A DNA stretch of 64,000 nucleotides from Amoebophrya sp. A120 (taxonomy: Eukaryota; Sar; Dinophyceae; Syndiniales; Amoebophryaceae). The stretch spans positions 186,001 to 250,000 of the forward strand of contig CAJINV010000009.1 in assembly GCA_905178155.1 (NCBI GenBank), in the 5' to 3' direction. How positions within the stretch are numbered: position 1 is the stretch's first letter; each line of letters begins with the position of its first letter. The position numbers and the translations under genes are program-made. The notes beneath the pieces were generated by a model. That model ran no database searches and was not told where the DNA came from. It worked only from the letters and a program-made list of their open reading frames with translations. This document shows, piece after piece, positions 25,001 to 34,429 of this stretch.

Positions 25001-26414
25001 GAAACTCAAACTCAAAGTCCAAGTTGATTCTGAAACTCGAAGTCGAAACTGAAACTCAAACTCAAAGTTCAGGTTGATTCTGAAACTTGAAGTCGAAACT
25101 GAAACTCAAACTCTAACTTAATTCTCAAACTCAAACTCAATGTTGAAACTCAAACTCAATGTTGAGACTCAAACTCAATGTTGAAACTCAAACTCAAACT
25201 GACATTTGCATTCTTTTCTGCCAAGGTAGTTAATATCTATACCATGATAAGATTTCATACAAGATACTGCCTTGTGCGGCTTTCGTTCTTTGCACAATAA
25301 CAAAGGCACAAGACCAGGTGGCAAAAAAGTTTGGTACTGTGGTGCATGAGCCGCCGGCAGGGCACGAACACGATCGAGTGCTGACACGATCACGACATTC
25401 ACATTTACTCCTATTCTTGTATTTGCAGACCCAGGAGCACGACCCTGACCTCCACAGGAGTGCTTATCAATCAGGCCAATATAATTCTTGCGTCGATGAT
25501 GAAAAACAAAAACAGGTCTCATGAACAAGTTGACCGACAAGAACTTCGACTCGATTTACGCGCAGATTTCATGTCTGATCAAGAAGCAGCGGCACATTGA
25601 GCAGCTGATGAAGGAGGTTTTCGACAAGGCCACGACCCAGCATTTTTTCCTCGACATGTACACGAAATTGACAGTGCAGTTGAACGAGGACTTGCGCGAG
25701 AAGTACGTGGCCGGGGAGATCATTTTTGAGGAGGGCGAGGAGCCGAAGAACTTTCGCACCATTCTGCTCAACGACTGCCAGGAAACGTTCGGCGACAGTT
25801 TGGTCAACAGCCAGGAATTTTCCATTGAGAAAATCGACGTAGAGTCTGACGAATACGAGGCCTTCGTCAAGTACTGATGTTTTTTTTTTTCATAATGATA
25901 ATTTTCATCCGTACCCTGTAACAGTATAAGGTAAGTGTAAAAATCTTCGGCGATGAGAAAAGGACGAATACGAAAAGAAGTAGACCAGGACACGAAAAAA
26001 TATAAATCGGCTTTCCAAAACCTCAGGAAAAAGAACACGGTGACGGGCAATGTGCGGTTTATCGCGATGCTGCTGAAGGAAAAGATGCTGGCATCGAAAG
26101 TGTTCAATCACATCTGCGAGGAGCTCATGTCTCCGCAGCCGCCGAAATCTCCCGGTGACGAGAAGACCAGCGCCAGCGCCGCCGGAGGCGGTGGACATAA
26201 CGAGCTGAAACTGGAGCTGCTGGTGATTCTGTGCGAGATTGTGGCCGATTCGCTGATCCAATCGGCAGCGGTGTGCGCGTTCCAGAGAAACAGTTTGTTT
26301 CCGGAACTTATGGACCGGAGCAAAGACAAAAAAATCAAACCGCGCTTGCGTTTCATGATTCAGGACTGCGTCGAAAAGATGAAGAACGAATGGTACTTCC
26401 AGGCGACGAACTGA
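13090..26414 (+). CDS. Giant eIF4G-like translation initiation factor, 2879 aa
   Basis: Exons: 13090-13216, 13350-13403, 13448-14432, 14787-15460, 15696-15989, 16161-16781, 17058-17452, 17641-18230, 18747-21177, 21488-21527, 21797-22191, 22417-22553, 22835-23634, 23817-24101, 25516-25870, 25958-26414. The sum is 8640 nt, exactly 2880 codons. The C-terminal ~280 residues are a MIF4G domain: LKSLMNKLTDKNFDSIYAQ (compare the vertebrate RSILNKLT helix), then GNVRFIAMLLKEKML and RLRFMIQDCVEKMKNEW. MIF4G binds eIF4A and scaffolds cap-dependent initiation. About 120 residues upstream, YTRADIL (23535-23555) resembles the eIF4E-binding consensus Y-x4-L-hydrophobic. Residues ~2090-2440 are a dense Glu/Arg/Lys coiled coil. 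The N-terminal ~2000 residues are low-complexity: Q/G/Y-rich prion-like segments, then Ser/Thr/Ala/Pro-rich sequence with two FPSLG motifs and repeated short Trp motifs (APWAPK, SWASRL, YAPWAKK). Three introns are introners. The last intron's acceptor (25957) is the least certain. A split into two genes is possible, but every junction keeps frame. Confidence 0.75.
14433..14781. mobile_element. Degenerate introner, family D-like (copy D2), 349 bp
   Basis: The duplication CTGCA lies at 14428-14432 and 14782-14786. The right end, GCGGGTACGTTTTTACTGAG, matches family D; the left end (CATGCTCAGAAGTTTCAG) has decayed. Splicing gives GSLLQHFGGKNSQ in the eIF4G low-complexity region. A 149-bp perfect palindrome sits inside it. 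Confidence 0.7.
14481..14629. repeat. Perfect 149-bp palindrome (74-bp arms)
   Basis: Arms 14481-14554 and 14556-14629 are exact reverse complements with a single G (14555) between them. The left arm starts AAGATGATTGATCTCCGATG and ends CACAAGTTGTAAT. The pairing does not extend beyond the arms. It lies wholly within the degenerate introner and so would be spliced out. An assembly fold-back artefact is an alternative. Confidence 0.95.
18513..18556. repeat. Perfect 44-bp palindrome in an eIF4G intron
   Basis: GGGGAACCTCTTGTCCACCC followed by GG, then the exact reverse complement with no spacer. It lies in the intron 18231-18746. A second inverted pair, CGTCGGATCTCC (18407-18418) with GGAGATCCGACG (18450-18461), lies just upstream, so this intron can fold heavily. 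It has no introner termini. Confidence 0.9.
21178..21482. mobile_element. Introner, family B (copy B2), 305 bp
   Basis: The ends are TATGGATGTGTCAGAGTTGA and the inverted partner ending TGAAACCTGACGCTTCCATA. The duplication AAAAT lies at 21173-21177 and 21483-21487. Splicing gives SSSKNDGTSTVAED. Confidence 0.9.
21528..21791. mobile_element. Introner, family A (copy A2), 264 bp
   Basis: The left end, TATCAAATGCAAAAATGTCT followed by GGGTCTGGAAG, is mirrored at the right by CTTCCAGACCCAGACATTTT followed by TGCAATCCATA. The duplication TACCA lies at 21523-21527 and 21792-21796. Splicing gives YSVTNRDSHLE. Only a 40-nt exon separates it from copy B2. Confidence 0.9.
24257..24428. repeat. 29-bp tandem array 1 (GGCGCGCCCA-led), about 6 copies
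   Basis: The units start GGCGCGCCCA at about 24257, 24287, 24316, 24345, 24374 and 24403 and are followed by a variable tail of TGGTCG...CGGCTCC type. The period is 29 bp. It lies in the intron 24102-25515 that splits the eIF4G MIF4G domain. Confidence 0.9.
24438..24892. repeat. 29-bp tandem array 2 with an 18-bp palindromic core, about 16 copies
   Basis: The unit is about 29 bp: a perfect palindrome GTCCGACGGCCGTCGGAC joined by a linker of RACTTTTGGYY type. Some units are shortened to about 15 bp of palindrome half plus linker. Because 29 is not a multiple of three, all frames on both strands stay open for long stretches, giving false ORFs of 120-229 codons. Confidence 0.92.
24893..25200. 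repeat. CTCAAA-hexamer-derived tandem array, about 50-bp period
   Basis: Repeats of GAAACTCAAACTCAAAGT type with GTTGATTCTGAAACTCGAAG spacers in an approximately 50-bp higher-order unit. The array decays into AAACTCAATGTTG repeats near 25140-25200. It is adjacent to array 2 in the same intron. Confidence 0.88.
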
Positions 26415-29262
26415 AAACGCAAAGAAGAACTCCTGAAAAAGTCACTGATAAAAATGCGACAAGATGAACATCAAACACAAGCGTGGTCCTTATCGAATAC
26501 GAGTAACCCTTCCTCCCGTGAAGATTCTGCGAAACGGGAACCAGCTTCCCCCGGCTGTTGGGGTCCTTTCTCTACAGCGTAAAAATCCTCCACCTCGACG
26601 ACAGCGAAACACCACCTGCTCCTGCGTGTAAGTAAAAAAACTTCGACAAATAAAAGGACTCCCTTCCAACGTTAAGGCCTCGCCATCTGGATACAGAAAA
26701 CGGATAAAATTTATCACGAAAAATTAGATGAAAAGATAATCGAACGAATGCTGGGTGCTCGTTGACGATGACAACAACGAGCGCCCAGCAACATGAACTG
26801 AAAATAGAGAATCAACATGAATTAAAGACACAGTTTGTGTATCTGGTTTTTTGAAGCAGAGTAAACTACAAACATCAACCTCCTAAGGCAGAAGAAAAAA
26901 ATAGTAGGTACATTTGAGGAAATGCCCGTTCTTATCGGCAGAGCAATAGCCGAAGTATGGATAGGGTGTTTCCTGGTAAACTATTCCAAAAGTAAAATCG
27001 ATTCGACCTATCTCGAACAAGTGTAGGAGAAGTAAACTAGTAAAAGATCATTTATTACATTTTATGAACAATCATTTGTATGAATATCTTGTAAACACAT
27101 AAAAATTCGGTAGTGGACGCGGGGGATGGACTTTGAGGTCGTGATGTATTCTAGTTTTTCCATGGCTAGAAATGTGGAAAGGCGCTGCCAAGTGTACTGC
27201 TCTATCAAGCGGAACGGGAATCCTGCTCACGACTGGTACCATGGGCGCCTCGCCTTGTTCCAACGACATGAGACGCGTTGGCTTGAGGGGCGCAGCAGCG
27301 ACGGCGCAACATCACAATTGAATCAATTTTATTCTTGATGCACGGCATCTACGATGTCACAAGATACAAGTTTCACAGGCGACATTAGTATTCCACGGGT
27401 GTAGAAGTTGAAGTACAAAAGCTTTTTTATAGTCGAAAAATGCACTTGCTTCTGCTTTCGACTTCGTGACTCCCGGAGGCGCGAAGGTGGTAGAAGCCGG
27501 AGAAAAACACTTCGAACCTATCAGAATGCCAACATAATAAGATGGTCGCCCCGGATACTGAGACTGATTTCTCGAAAAATGTATTTTTCTGATATAAAGA
27601 GTTACAGGCTGAGAATTCCCGTTCACGTTTCTTTCTTAGCAGCAACTACAGTTATCGAAGAAAGTAAAGAGCAAAAGAACCCGCCTCGCACGCGAAACTT
27701 CGTAATCAAGAATACAGACCGAGACTGAGACCTCAACATCTTTTTTTGACTGGATAGAGCGGCCTCTCTTGATTGTTGTCCAAATTCAAGAAAAAGTCAC
27801 TATATCCTCAAAGAACGACTGCGATTTAGTAGAGCGAAAAGGGATATAAAGATAGTACAACTAGCAGTTCTGCTTCTGCCCAGAACGCAATCGCTCCCGA
27901 CAGTAGAGGAGGCACGATCAAAAAAATGAAAAATCGTCCCTCTTGCAAACCGCGTCTGTCAAAAGGGATGCGGTAAGACGAGCAGACCTGTAGCTTTCTT
28001 ACATCCACAAGCCCGGATCACCGATACAAAACTCTCAAGAATTCGAAACACCACATTGTATACAACCACTTGTCCTCGGGTCTTCAGCATCTACTGCTAC
28101 TACTCCGCATAGGTCTATTTCGAGCTATATGATAGTGAGTACCTACTTTTGCCCCGCGACTGCTTTTTTTCAGGTGCACCGGAGCTGCAACAATTGGCAT
28201 TGGAAGAAGACCTCGACGTCGACCCCAGAGGAAATGCCTGATGCTGTTGCCACTTTTGGAAATCAAGCATACCTGCTACGCCCCGTGCTCCTTCTCACAA
28301 GGAGCAGCAGGAGCTGCTGCCAAATGTCCCCCCGTACTCCCCAACCCGCCTTGATTCCTTTACTTTGGTAGAGCTCACGAATAAAAGCGGCCCTTCTTCT
28401 CAGCTGTACCTTACCCCTTGTGAGTTCTTCTTTTTTTATCCGTGCTGTCCATTTTTTAACGAAGCAAGACCAAAATTACGAGTCTGTATATTCGTAATTG
28501 CCAATCGTATCACATAATCATGAACTACAGCTAAAATAACTTCTTTACGTATCGAGCACATGCGCAACTAGCAAAGATATTCAATTCTCGCAATCAGAAT
28601 TTTTATGGCCATTTCAGTTCACACCTACGCAGAAATTCCCAAAAAAAGAGCACGAGCTGCGCGAGATGGCTCCTCCTCTTGCTGTAGTTCGTACGTGGAA
28701 CAGCATCAAAGCGTCGAACACAAGCTGGAGTTGTGTTCCGATACGCGACAGCGAGTAGTTGTTTTCTTCTTGTTGAAGAAGCAAGAAAAGGCCTCCACTC
28801 CGGAGCGATGTTGGTTCGTTGTTGATCACGCTGTTTTTCTTGTGTTTGTTGTGCATGAGAGCAGTAAATAGATAACTTTAACTTCTGTAGCCACTGCCGC
28901 TAGCACGAGACTTCTCAAGTTCGTTGCCTTGTGTTGTGTCAGCTTTGTTGTTTGCAGCTTCGGCGTGTTGTGTAGTAGAAAGTTGGAATATCATGCGTCT
29001 TGTGATCGATTCCTAAGTTACTGATGCTGTTTTTGAAACCGTGGAAATGTAAAATCAAAGCCGCGACTCACATGGTCAGCTTGAGCCACTTTCCATCTGC
29101 TCACCTGCACTTCGTGGTGCTACTACTGAGTGATGCTAGTGATGGCTCCCACTCTTTTATTCTAGTGGCGAAGAAGTAGTTATAGTTTACCGAAGAAATA
29201 AATGTGAGGTTGAGGATTTCATCCTTGTAGCGACAGAAGTCCATCGACCCGTTTACCGAATC
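26415..29262. other. Intergenic, 2.8 kb, with possible unassigned exons
   Basis: No complete gene. A stretch at about 28174-28428 looks coding in places: after a TTTTTTTCAG acceptor one frame reads APELQQLALEEDLDVD and then stops. Further on the same frame reads HKEQQELLPNVPPYSP and LDSFTLVELTNK, ending near a GTGAGT donor. I could not join these into one model. A frame at 27168-27338 (MARNVERRCQVYCS) is also unassigned. Either could be a fragment of a small gene. Confidence 0.35.
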
Positions 29263-29735
29263 ATGCCTGAGAAGGTTGCCCCTTTGCCGCGGCGGGTATC
29301 GGGGTCCGACGTATTCTTCGAGCAGCATGAGGACGACCACACGAGCGGTCAGGGTGCAGCGAGTAAAGCGAAAAGCAAGAGCTCCGTCGCTGCAGGTGGG
29401 AAGAGAGCGAAGGGAGATGGTGGAGCCGGAGCTCTCGCATTTGGGGTCCTGCAGAAGGAGGACACCAAGGAGCTGGCTATGGACGCGAAGAAGCCACGAC
29501 AGCAGGGTGGTCACAGCATCAGCAAACCACTGTTAGTGAAAGACGAGATTTCTAAAAGTAGTCGTGACAAGCAGATGGAACGACAAGAGGAAAAGATGAC
29601 TAAGAGAGGGAGCAAAGGAGCAGAGAATTCCTTCAAGAGCGCAGGAGCAACGACTACAGCGTCGAGAGGTGGAGGAGCAGCGAGCAAGAAGACTACACAG
29701 CTACCGGCTTCTTTACCGAGGTATAGTCATTTTTA
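29263..29735 (+). CDS. Lys/Ser-rich ORF, probable 5' exon of the RNase HII gene
   Basis: Codes for up to 157 aa beginning MPEKVAPLPRRVSGSDVFFE, hydrophilic and rich in Lys, Ser, Gly and Ala, with no domain. It ends ...SLPR followed by a GTATAG donor at 29721. Splicing there to an AG at 29856 keeps frame and enters the RNase HII reading frame seven bases before its ATG (29864). It may therefore be an N-terminal extension of that protein. The alternative is an independent small protein ending at 29735, with RNase HII starting at 29864; the basic, Arg-rich start there looks like an organelle-targeting sequence. Confidence 0.5.
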
Positions 29736-29863
29736 GCATAAAAATTACTGTGAAGTACAGAAATACCTTCTGTTTCTGCATGCAGCTGTTGGAAAACAAA
29801 CATCTCTGCTCCTTCTTCTAGTAAGTAGTGTACAACTAAAAAATCTGAGCTCCGAGAATTCCC

Positions 29864-32476
29864 ATGGAACATTATGTTCGCTATCGCTTTGCCTTTGTGC
29901 AGCGCCGGTTGTCAGCGTCAGCTGTTGCGCGCGTTATCGACTTGCAGCTGCTGCATCACCGGTCGCACGCGAGAAATAGAACAACTTTTATGCTAAACAA
30001 GCGGCAGAATGAACGACAGCGGCAAAAATTCCTGCATCCAGCATTTATTTTTCCCACTACTCGACCCCTGCTCAGGGATCCTTCCCAGTACAACGGCAGT
30101 GTCACCAAGGGCAAGGCCATCATTGGCGTGGACGAGGCCGGCCGCGGACCGCTTGCCGGACCCGTTGTTTGTGCGTGCGTCGCTGTCAAAGACGGGGAAT
30201 TACCGCCGGAGAGTATCCTCGGCGTGACTGATTCGAAAAAACTGAACGAGCCGCAGCGCCGGGAGGTGTTTGCCCAGCTGCAGAAACACGCCAAAACCAT
30301 GGTGACGAAAACGATTGGACTGACCGGGAAAGAAAGCAACATCTACGGGGAGGAGCAGTGGTGCATCTCTGACACGACCAGCTCAATGAATACTACTTCC
30401 AGTAGAACCGGCCCGGAAATCATGAAGAAAAGCGGCGGAAAGAACGGCATAACAAATGCTGAAGAAGAAATAACTGCTGCTAGTAGTAGTAGCCTTCACA
30501 AGAACCTGCACATTCGTTGCACGATAGTTCCTGCGAGCCGCATTGATGAGATCAACATTCTGGAGGCCACGTTCGAGGGCATGGTGACCAGCGTGAACAA
30601 TCTGGTGCCGGAATCCCTGCCGGAACTGCAAAAAATCGGAAAAGTGTTGGTTGACGGTCCGCATGTTCCGTCCGCATGGACAGACAAGCGGAAGAAGATG
30701 ATGAACATGAAAGTGATGGCGAAAAAAGCCTTGAAGGGGGGAAATAAAGGGAAAAAGGAAAAACTCGAGGACATGGTTGTAGTTGCGACTCTGAACAACA
30801 AATTCGATGGTCGAACGGAAATAGACGAAGCGGCTGTTGCTGCTGCAGTTCCGGCCTGGAAAAAAGGCAATGAGGATCAATCAGAAAAAGAAAAAGTTGA
30901 AGGAGATAAAGTTGATTGTCTCGAAGCTTCTCTGGTGAACAAACTTCCCTCTCCAGCGAAGAAGCGACGAGAGAGTGATGTAGAAGTAGCTGCTGAACAA
31001 GCTGCAGTTGTTGCCGCCGAGGAGAAAAGAAACGGCAGAAGTGCAGCAGTAGATTCTGCTAATCTAGCCGCCATCGCATTTTCGAGCACCAACAAGTTCG
31101 CAAGCGCTGCAGGTCAAGGTTGTTTGTCGTCCAACGGAAGAGGCGCAGGGGAAAGCATCGTCGAGCAAGAGGCCTCCGCCCCCGCGGCGGACCAAGCGCA
31201 GCCGAAGGTGGCACGTCGACCGGCAGCAGGTGCAGCACGCGAAGAAGATGGAAAGCAGGAAAAGTCAGATGAGGCACCAGTTTTCGTCCCGCCCCCGTTC
31301 GAAGTGGTTCCCGTGATCAAGGGGGACGGAAAGGAGTGGTTGATCGCCGCCGCGTCCATCGTGGCCAAGGTGATCCGGGACGAGATTCTGGAAAATCTGC
31401 TGGAAAAGCAGTACCCGCAGTACGGATTTGCGAGGCACAAGGGGTACGGGTATCGAAAGGAAAAATCCCCCCTCCCCATATCGAACAGGCATCCTTTTCA
31501 AAATTTGTGATGCTCATTTGTGGTCACAAATCAGGTCATCTGTCTTGCAGAGAGCAAAGCCAGAGCTTCCGCCGTTTTACGCAGGGGATTTGTAATGCTG
31601 CTGCGCCAACAGGGCAGACGTCTGCCATGCTGAGCGCCCACCTGTAACTAGCCATCCCCTTCCAGGCTTTGCATCTGCCTGCAGTTCTCTACTGCAGCAA
31701 GACAAAGCTGATGTGTGTACACAAATCCCGCAACACAGATCGCCATTTTGATATGGGGCGGGGGCATTTTTCCTTGCGATAACGGGACCGCGTTCCACAT
31801 GGAGGCGCTGAAAAAGTTCGGGCCCTGCCGGGAGCACCGCATGTCCTACGAGCCGGTTCGCTTGGCGGTAGAGGGGCTAGGTGCGGCGGGGAAGAAGAAG
31901 GAAGCAGGAGTCGCAAAGGCGGCTGCGATGAAGAAGCTCGTCGCAAACAAGCCGGCTGGTCTCGAACAAAGTAAGGGCAATGTAAAAATTCCTGCTCGTC
32001 TTCCGAAGAAAGGCACGTCGGAACAAGCGGAGGAACAGAAGGGAGGTGCGCAGATGAGTTCTTCTAAAACGAGAAATAAATGCGGTAAGGCGATGAAAGC
32101 TCTGGCAGGGGATAAAAATTCTCGGGCAGCTGTTCCATCCTCTTCCAAAGCGAAGAAGCCGGCTAGTGCTGCTCCGCATGTGAGTAAAGACAACAACGTT
32201 TCCTCCGCCGCCGAGGAGGAGGGTTATCTGGCGGATGCTGATTTTGGGACTAGCAAAGGCATGAAAAAACCAGCCTCAAGTACAAACAAAAGTGGCGGGA
32301 ATGGCGGCGGAGCGGGAGAGGGAGAAGGTGGCGGCAACGAGAAGAAGTCAACCATGAAAAGAACCCGGAGTAAGAGGGGGTCTCTGGCGGATGATGAGGC
32401 AGGCGAATCGTCGGCAACGGGACAGAAAAACATTGATTTGAAGTCAATGAAGATGACTAAGAAGAAAAAGATGTGA
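29864..32476 (+). CDS. rnhB-like: Ribonuclease HII, bacterial type, with Lys-rich insertion and tail
   Basis: Cleaves the RNA strand of RNA/DNA hybrids and single ribonucleotides in DNA. Two exons, 29864-31450 and 31787-32476, give 758 aa. The catalytic acids are visible: D90 and E91 in [16 protein letters not shown]264 in [10 protein letters not shown] and D506 in [21 protein letters not shown] (from residue 123) and the C-terminal [13 protein letters not shown] plus [18 protein letters not shown] complete the bacterial RNase HII pattern. The LAGPVV form differs from the eukaryotic RNASEH2A type. About 200 residues of Lys/Glu/Ala-rich sequence are inserted between D264 and D506, and a ~220-residue Lys/Ser-rich tail follows, so the protein is over three times the usual ~200 aa. 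The basic N-terminus ([19 protein letters not shown]) could target an organelle; with the upstream exon it would be internal. Confidence 0.88.
31451..31781. mobile_element. Introner, family C (copy C2), 331 bp
   Basis: The ends are TATCGAAAGGAAAAATCCCC and GGGGGCATTTTTCCTTGCGATA. The duplication ACGGG lies at 31446-31450 and 31782-31786. Splicing joins HKGYG to [12 protein letters not shown], rebuilding the conserved RNase HII motif exactly. This is the best functional check of the 5-bp excision rule in the window. Confidence 0.93.
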
Positions 32477-32845
32477 GCGAAACTTACGGGAGCTGTGATG
32501 TACGTGTAACTGAGCACAGAAATCAAAGTCACGGTTGCGAAGCGGACTTTCCTGCCATAAACTGCTAGCAAAGATGAGAAGGTATTGTAGTGACGAGTTT
32601 TTAATATCGACCCACACGCCGGTATTGAAGTTTGGTACTGCGGAGTCAAAAGAATAACGTTCAAGTGTTCTCGGTGCCGTTCTAAAGCGTGATACTCCGC
32701 GTTGTAACAGGAAAAGAGATGAGACAGGCTCACTCCCGTGCACGCCCTAGGAGCGGAGAGGTTTGGAGGTGATGCAACTGAGTCCTGACTCGCAATTTAT
32801 TCTCATTTTGAAGTTAAACGGCCATAGGATCATCATACTTACACG
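32477..32845. other. Intergenic, 0.37 kb
   Basis: Short spacer between the RNase HII stop and the CDGSH gene. Nothing distinctive was seen beyond short open frames. Confidence 0.5.
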
Positions 32846-34015
32846 ATGGATTGGCCCCCTGACGGTTTGGAGTTCAACACGCAAAACTATCCGAAGTACC
32901 ACCAAGTCAACGAGTACCTTCCTAACTACGAGCGCGACAAAATTCGCATCTGCCGGTGTTGGCAGAGCAAAAAGTTTCCCTTCTGTGACGACACGCACCG
33001 CCAACTCGTCGAAGCCGGTGATGAAGTCGGTCCTTTGGTGGTGCTCTACCGCCGGCGAGCCGGCATGCCGGCCGGGGGCGTACCGCCGCCAAGTGGGGGA
33101 AGCTTCCCCGCGGAAACAGCCGCAGTGCCAGCCATGGTCAGCGCGAATCCTTTCCGCACTGGCTTAGCCTCTCGCGTACGCGCAGGGCTGCTCGTATGGA
33201 GAAAAGGCGGACCAATGCCATGGGTGTTGCGAAGCGGAAATACAACGAACTTGCCTTTCGCATTTTCTTGTTTCTCTATAGTTGGATTCGGTTTGGGCTG
33301 GGGCATCGCGGGTTTATGCAGGAGAAGTTCCGGCGGCGGCTCTGCGCCAAGTTCCGCTACCGAAGCGCGGGAGGGAAAAAATCGTCGCGCGCAATTTCCA
33401 CAGCACACAAAGGAGCAGTCACAGTCTGTCGGCGCTCCAGGAGATCGGAGCAACCAAGCACACGCTGGCGATTCACCCCCTGGCCCCAATGAAGCTGCAT
33501 CGACTACTACTAGTTGCGAGCAAGGAGCGGGGGCGACGCCTTTCAGCTCATGGTCGATGCCGTCTGCCCGCGAACTATCAAGGAGATACGGCTTCTCGTT
33601 TTCTCGCCCGCGAACAGTTCCCTCTACTGTTTCAGATGGTACAACTAGCGACCTCCCACTGCATCCCGCTTGGACCACCTGTTCTTCGCAGCTACTCCAA
33701 CATCCCGGTCTCGGTAACTCCTCGCTGTTACCTCCCCACGAAATTATCAATGGTTTCGCTGCTGCCGGGGTCGTTGGGCAGTCCGCCGGGCAGGGGAATA
33801 ATGGTGGCGCTCCTGTTTTCGGATCAGGAGTCGATTTACATGGTCCCGGGGAGGAAGCCCTCGATAGTACCCCACAGCGTGATATAGACACCACCAGCAC
33901 GGTCGCGTCCGAGGAGGACCTGTCTGACGACGATGAACACATTGCGGACTCAGGGATGAATAGTAGATCTCGCAACTATCATCCTGGGAAGAGCCATAGA
34001 GACGAAAGAAAGTAG
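32846..34015 (+). CDS. CDGSH iron-sulfur domain protein, 389 aa
   Basis: Single exon. The N-terminal domain has the mitoNEET/CISD ligand set C36-x-C38-x8-C47-x3-H51 ([18 protein letters not shown]), with the same spacing as human CISD1; Asp replaces the usual Gly of CDGSH. These proteins bind a [2Fe-2S] cluster through three Cys and one His and act at the mitochondrial or ER outer membrane. A hydrophobic stretch ([20 protein letters not shown], about residues 132-152) could be a membrane anchor. It lies after the domain, whereas CISD1/2 have it before. The remaining ~235 residues are low-complexity Ser/Pro/Gly-rich and end in an acidic stretch ([11 protein letters not shown]). The ATG at 32846 opens directly onto [11 protein letters not shown]; there is no room for an N-terminal anchor unless an upstream exon exists. 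Confidence 0.8.
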   Translation: MDWPPDGLEFNTQNYPKYHQVNEYLPNYERDKIRICRCWQSKKFPFCDDTHRQLVEAGDEVGPLVVLYRRRAGMPAGGVPPPSGGSFPAETAAVPAMVSANPFRTGLASRVRAGLLVWRKGGPMPWVLRSGNTTNLPFAFSCFSIVGFGLGWGIAGLCRRSSGGGSAPSSATEAREGKNRRAQFPQHTKEQSQSVGAPGDRSNQAHAGDSPPGPNEAASTTTSCEQGAGATPFSSWSMPSARELSRRYGFSFSRPRTVPSTVSDGTTSDLPLHPAWTTCSSQLLQHPGLGNSSLLPPHEIINGFAAAGVVGQSAGQGNNGGAPVFGSGVDLHGPGEEALDSTPQRDIDTTSTVASEEDLSDDDEHIADSGMNSRSRNYHPGKSHRDERK

Positions 34016-34408
34016 ATAAAGCAGGACAAACGACTGCGGGCGCTTGATGAGTAAAGCAAAGACCTGGCGCATGTTTTGGGTCGTGAAGGGGGTTTTGCTG
34101 TCTGATATTCTATTTTCCATTCGCTTGCGGGGAGAAGCAGAAGTAGAACTGCCAAGAACACGAGGGACTGACTCCGACATTCGTATATCCACCATGATTC
34201 AGGAGAGAGTAGATGAATTTGCGCTGACGTGATGAGAAGCTGCGGTTTTTGTGAGTAGATGAGCGTAGAATTGCAAGAGCTCGGTTGAGGCAGCGATAGT
34301 GAAGACTAGACCGAGGTCGTCGAAGAACATGCACAAAATGAACTGTAGCAGTTGGGGACACCATCAAGAACGACAGTGCCATTTGTGGCTACGGACACAA
34401 AGGTAGTC
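34016..34408. other. Intergenic, 0.39 kb
   Basis: Spacer between the CDGSH stop codon and the Cys-rich gene. Overlapping short frames on both strands show no domain. Confidence 0.5.
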
Positions 34409-34429
34409 ATGCGAACAGAGCAAGCAAGA

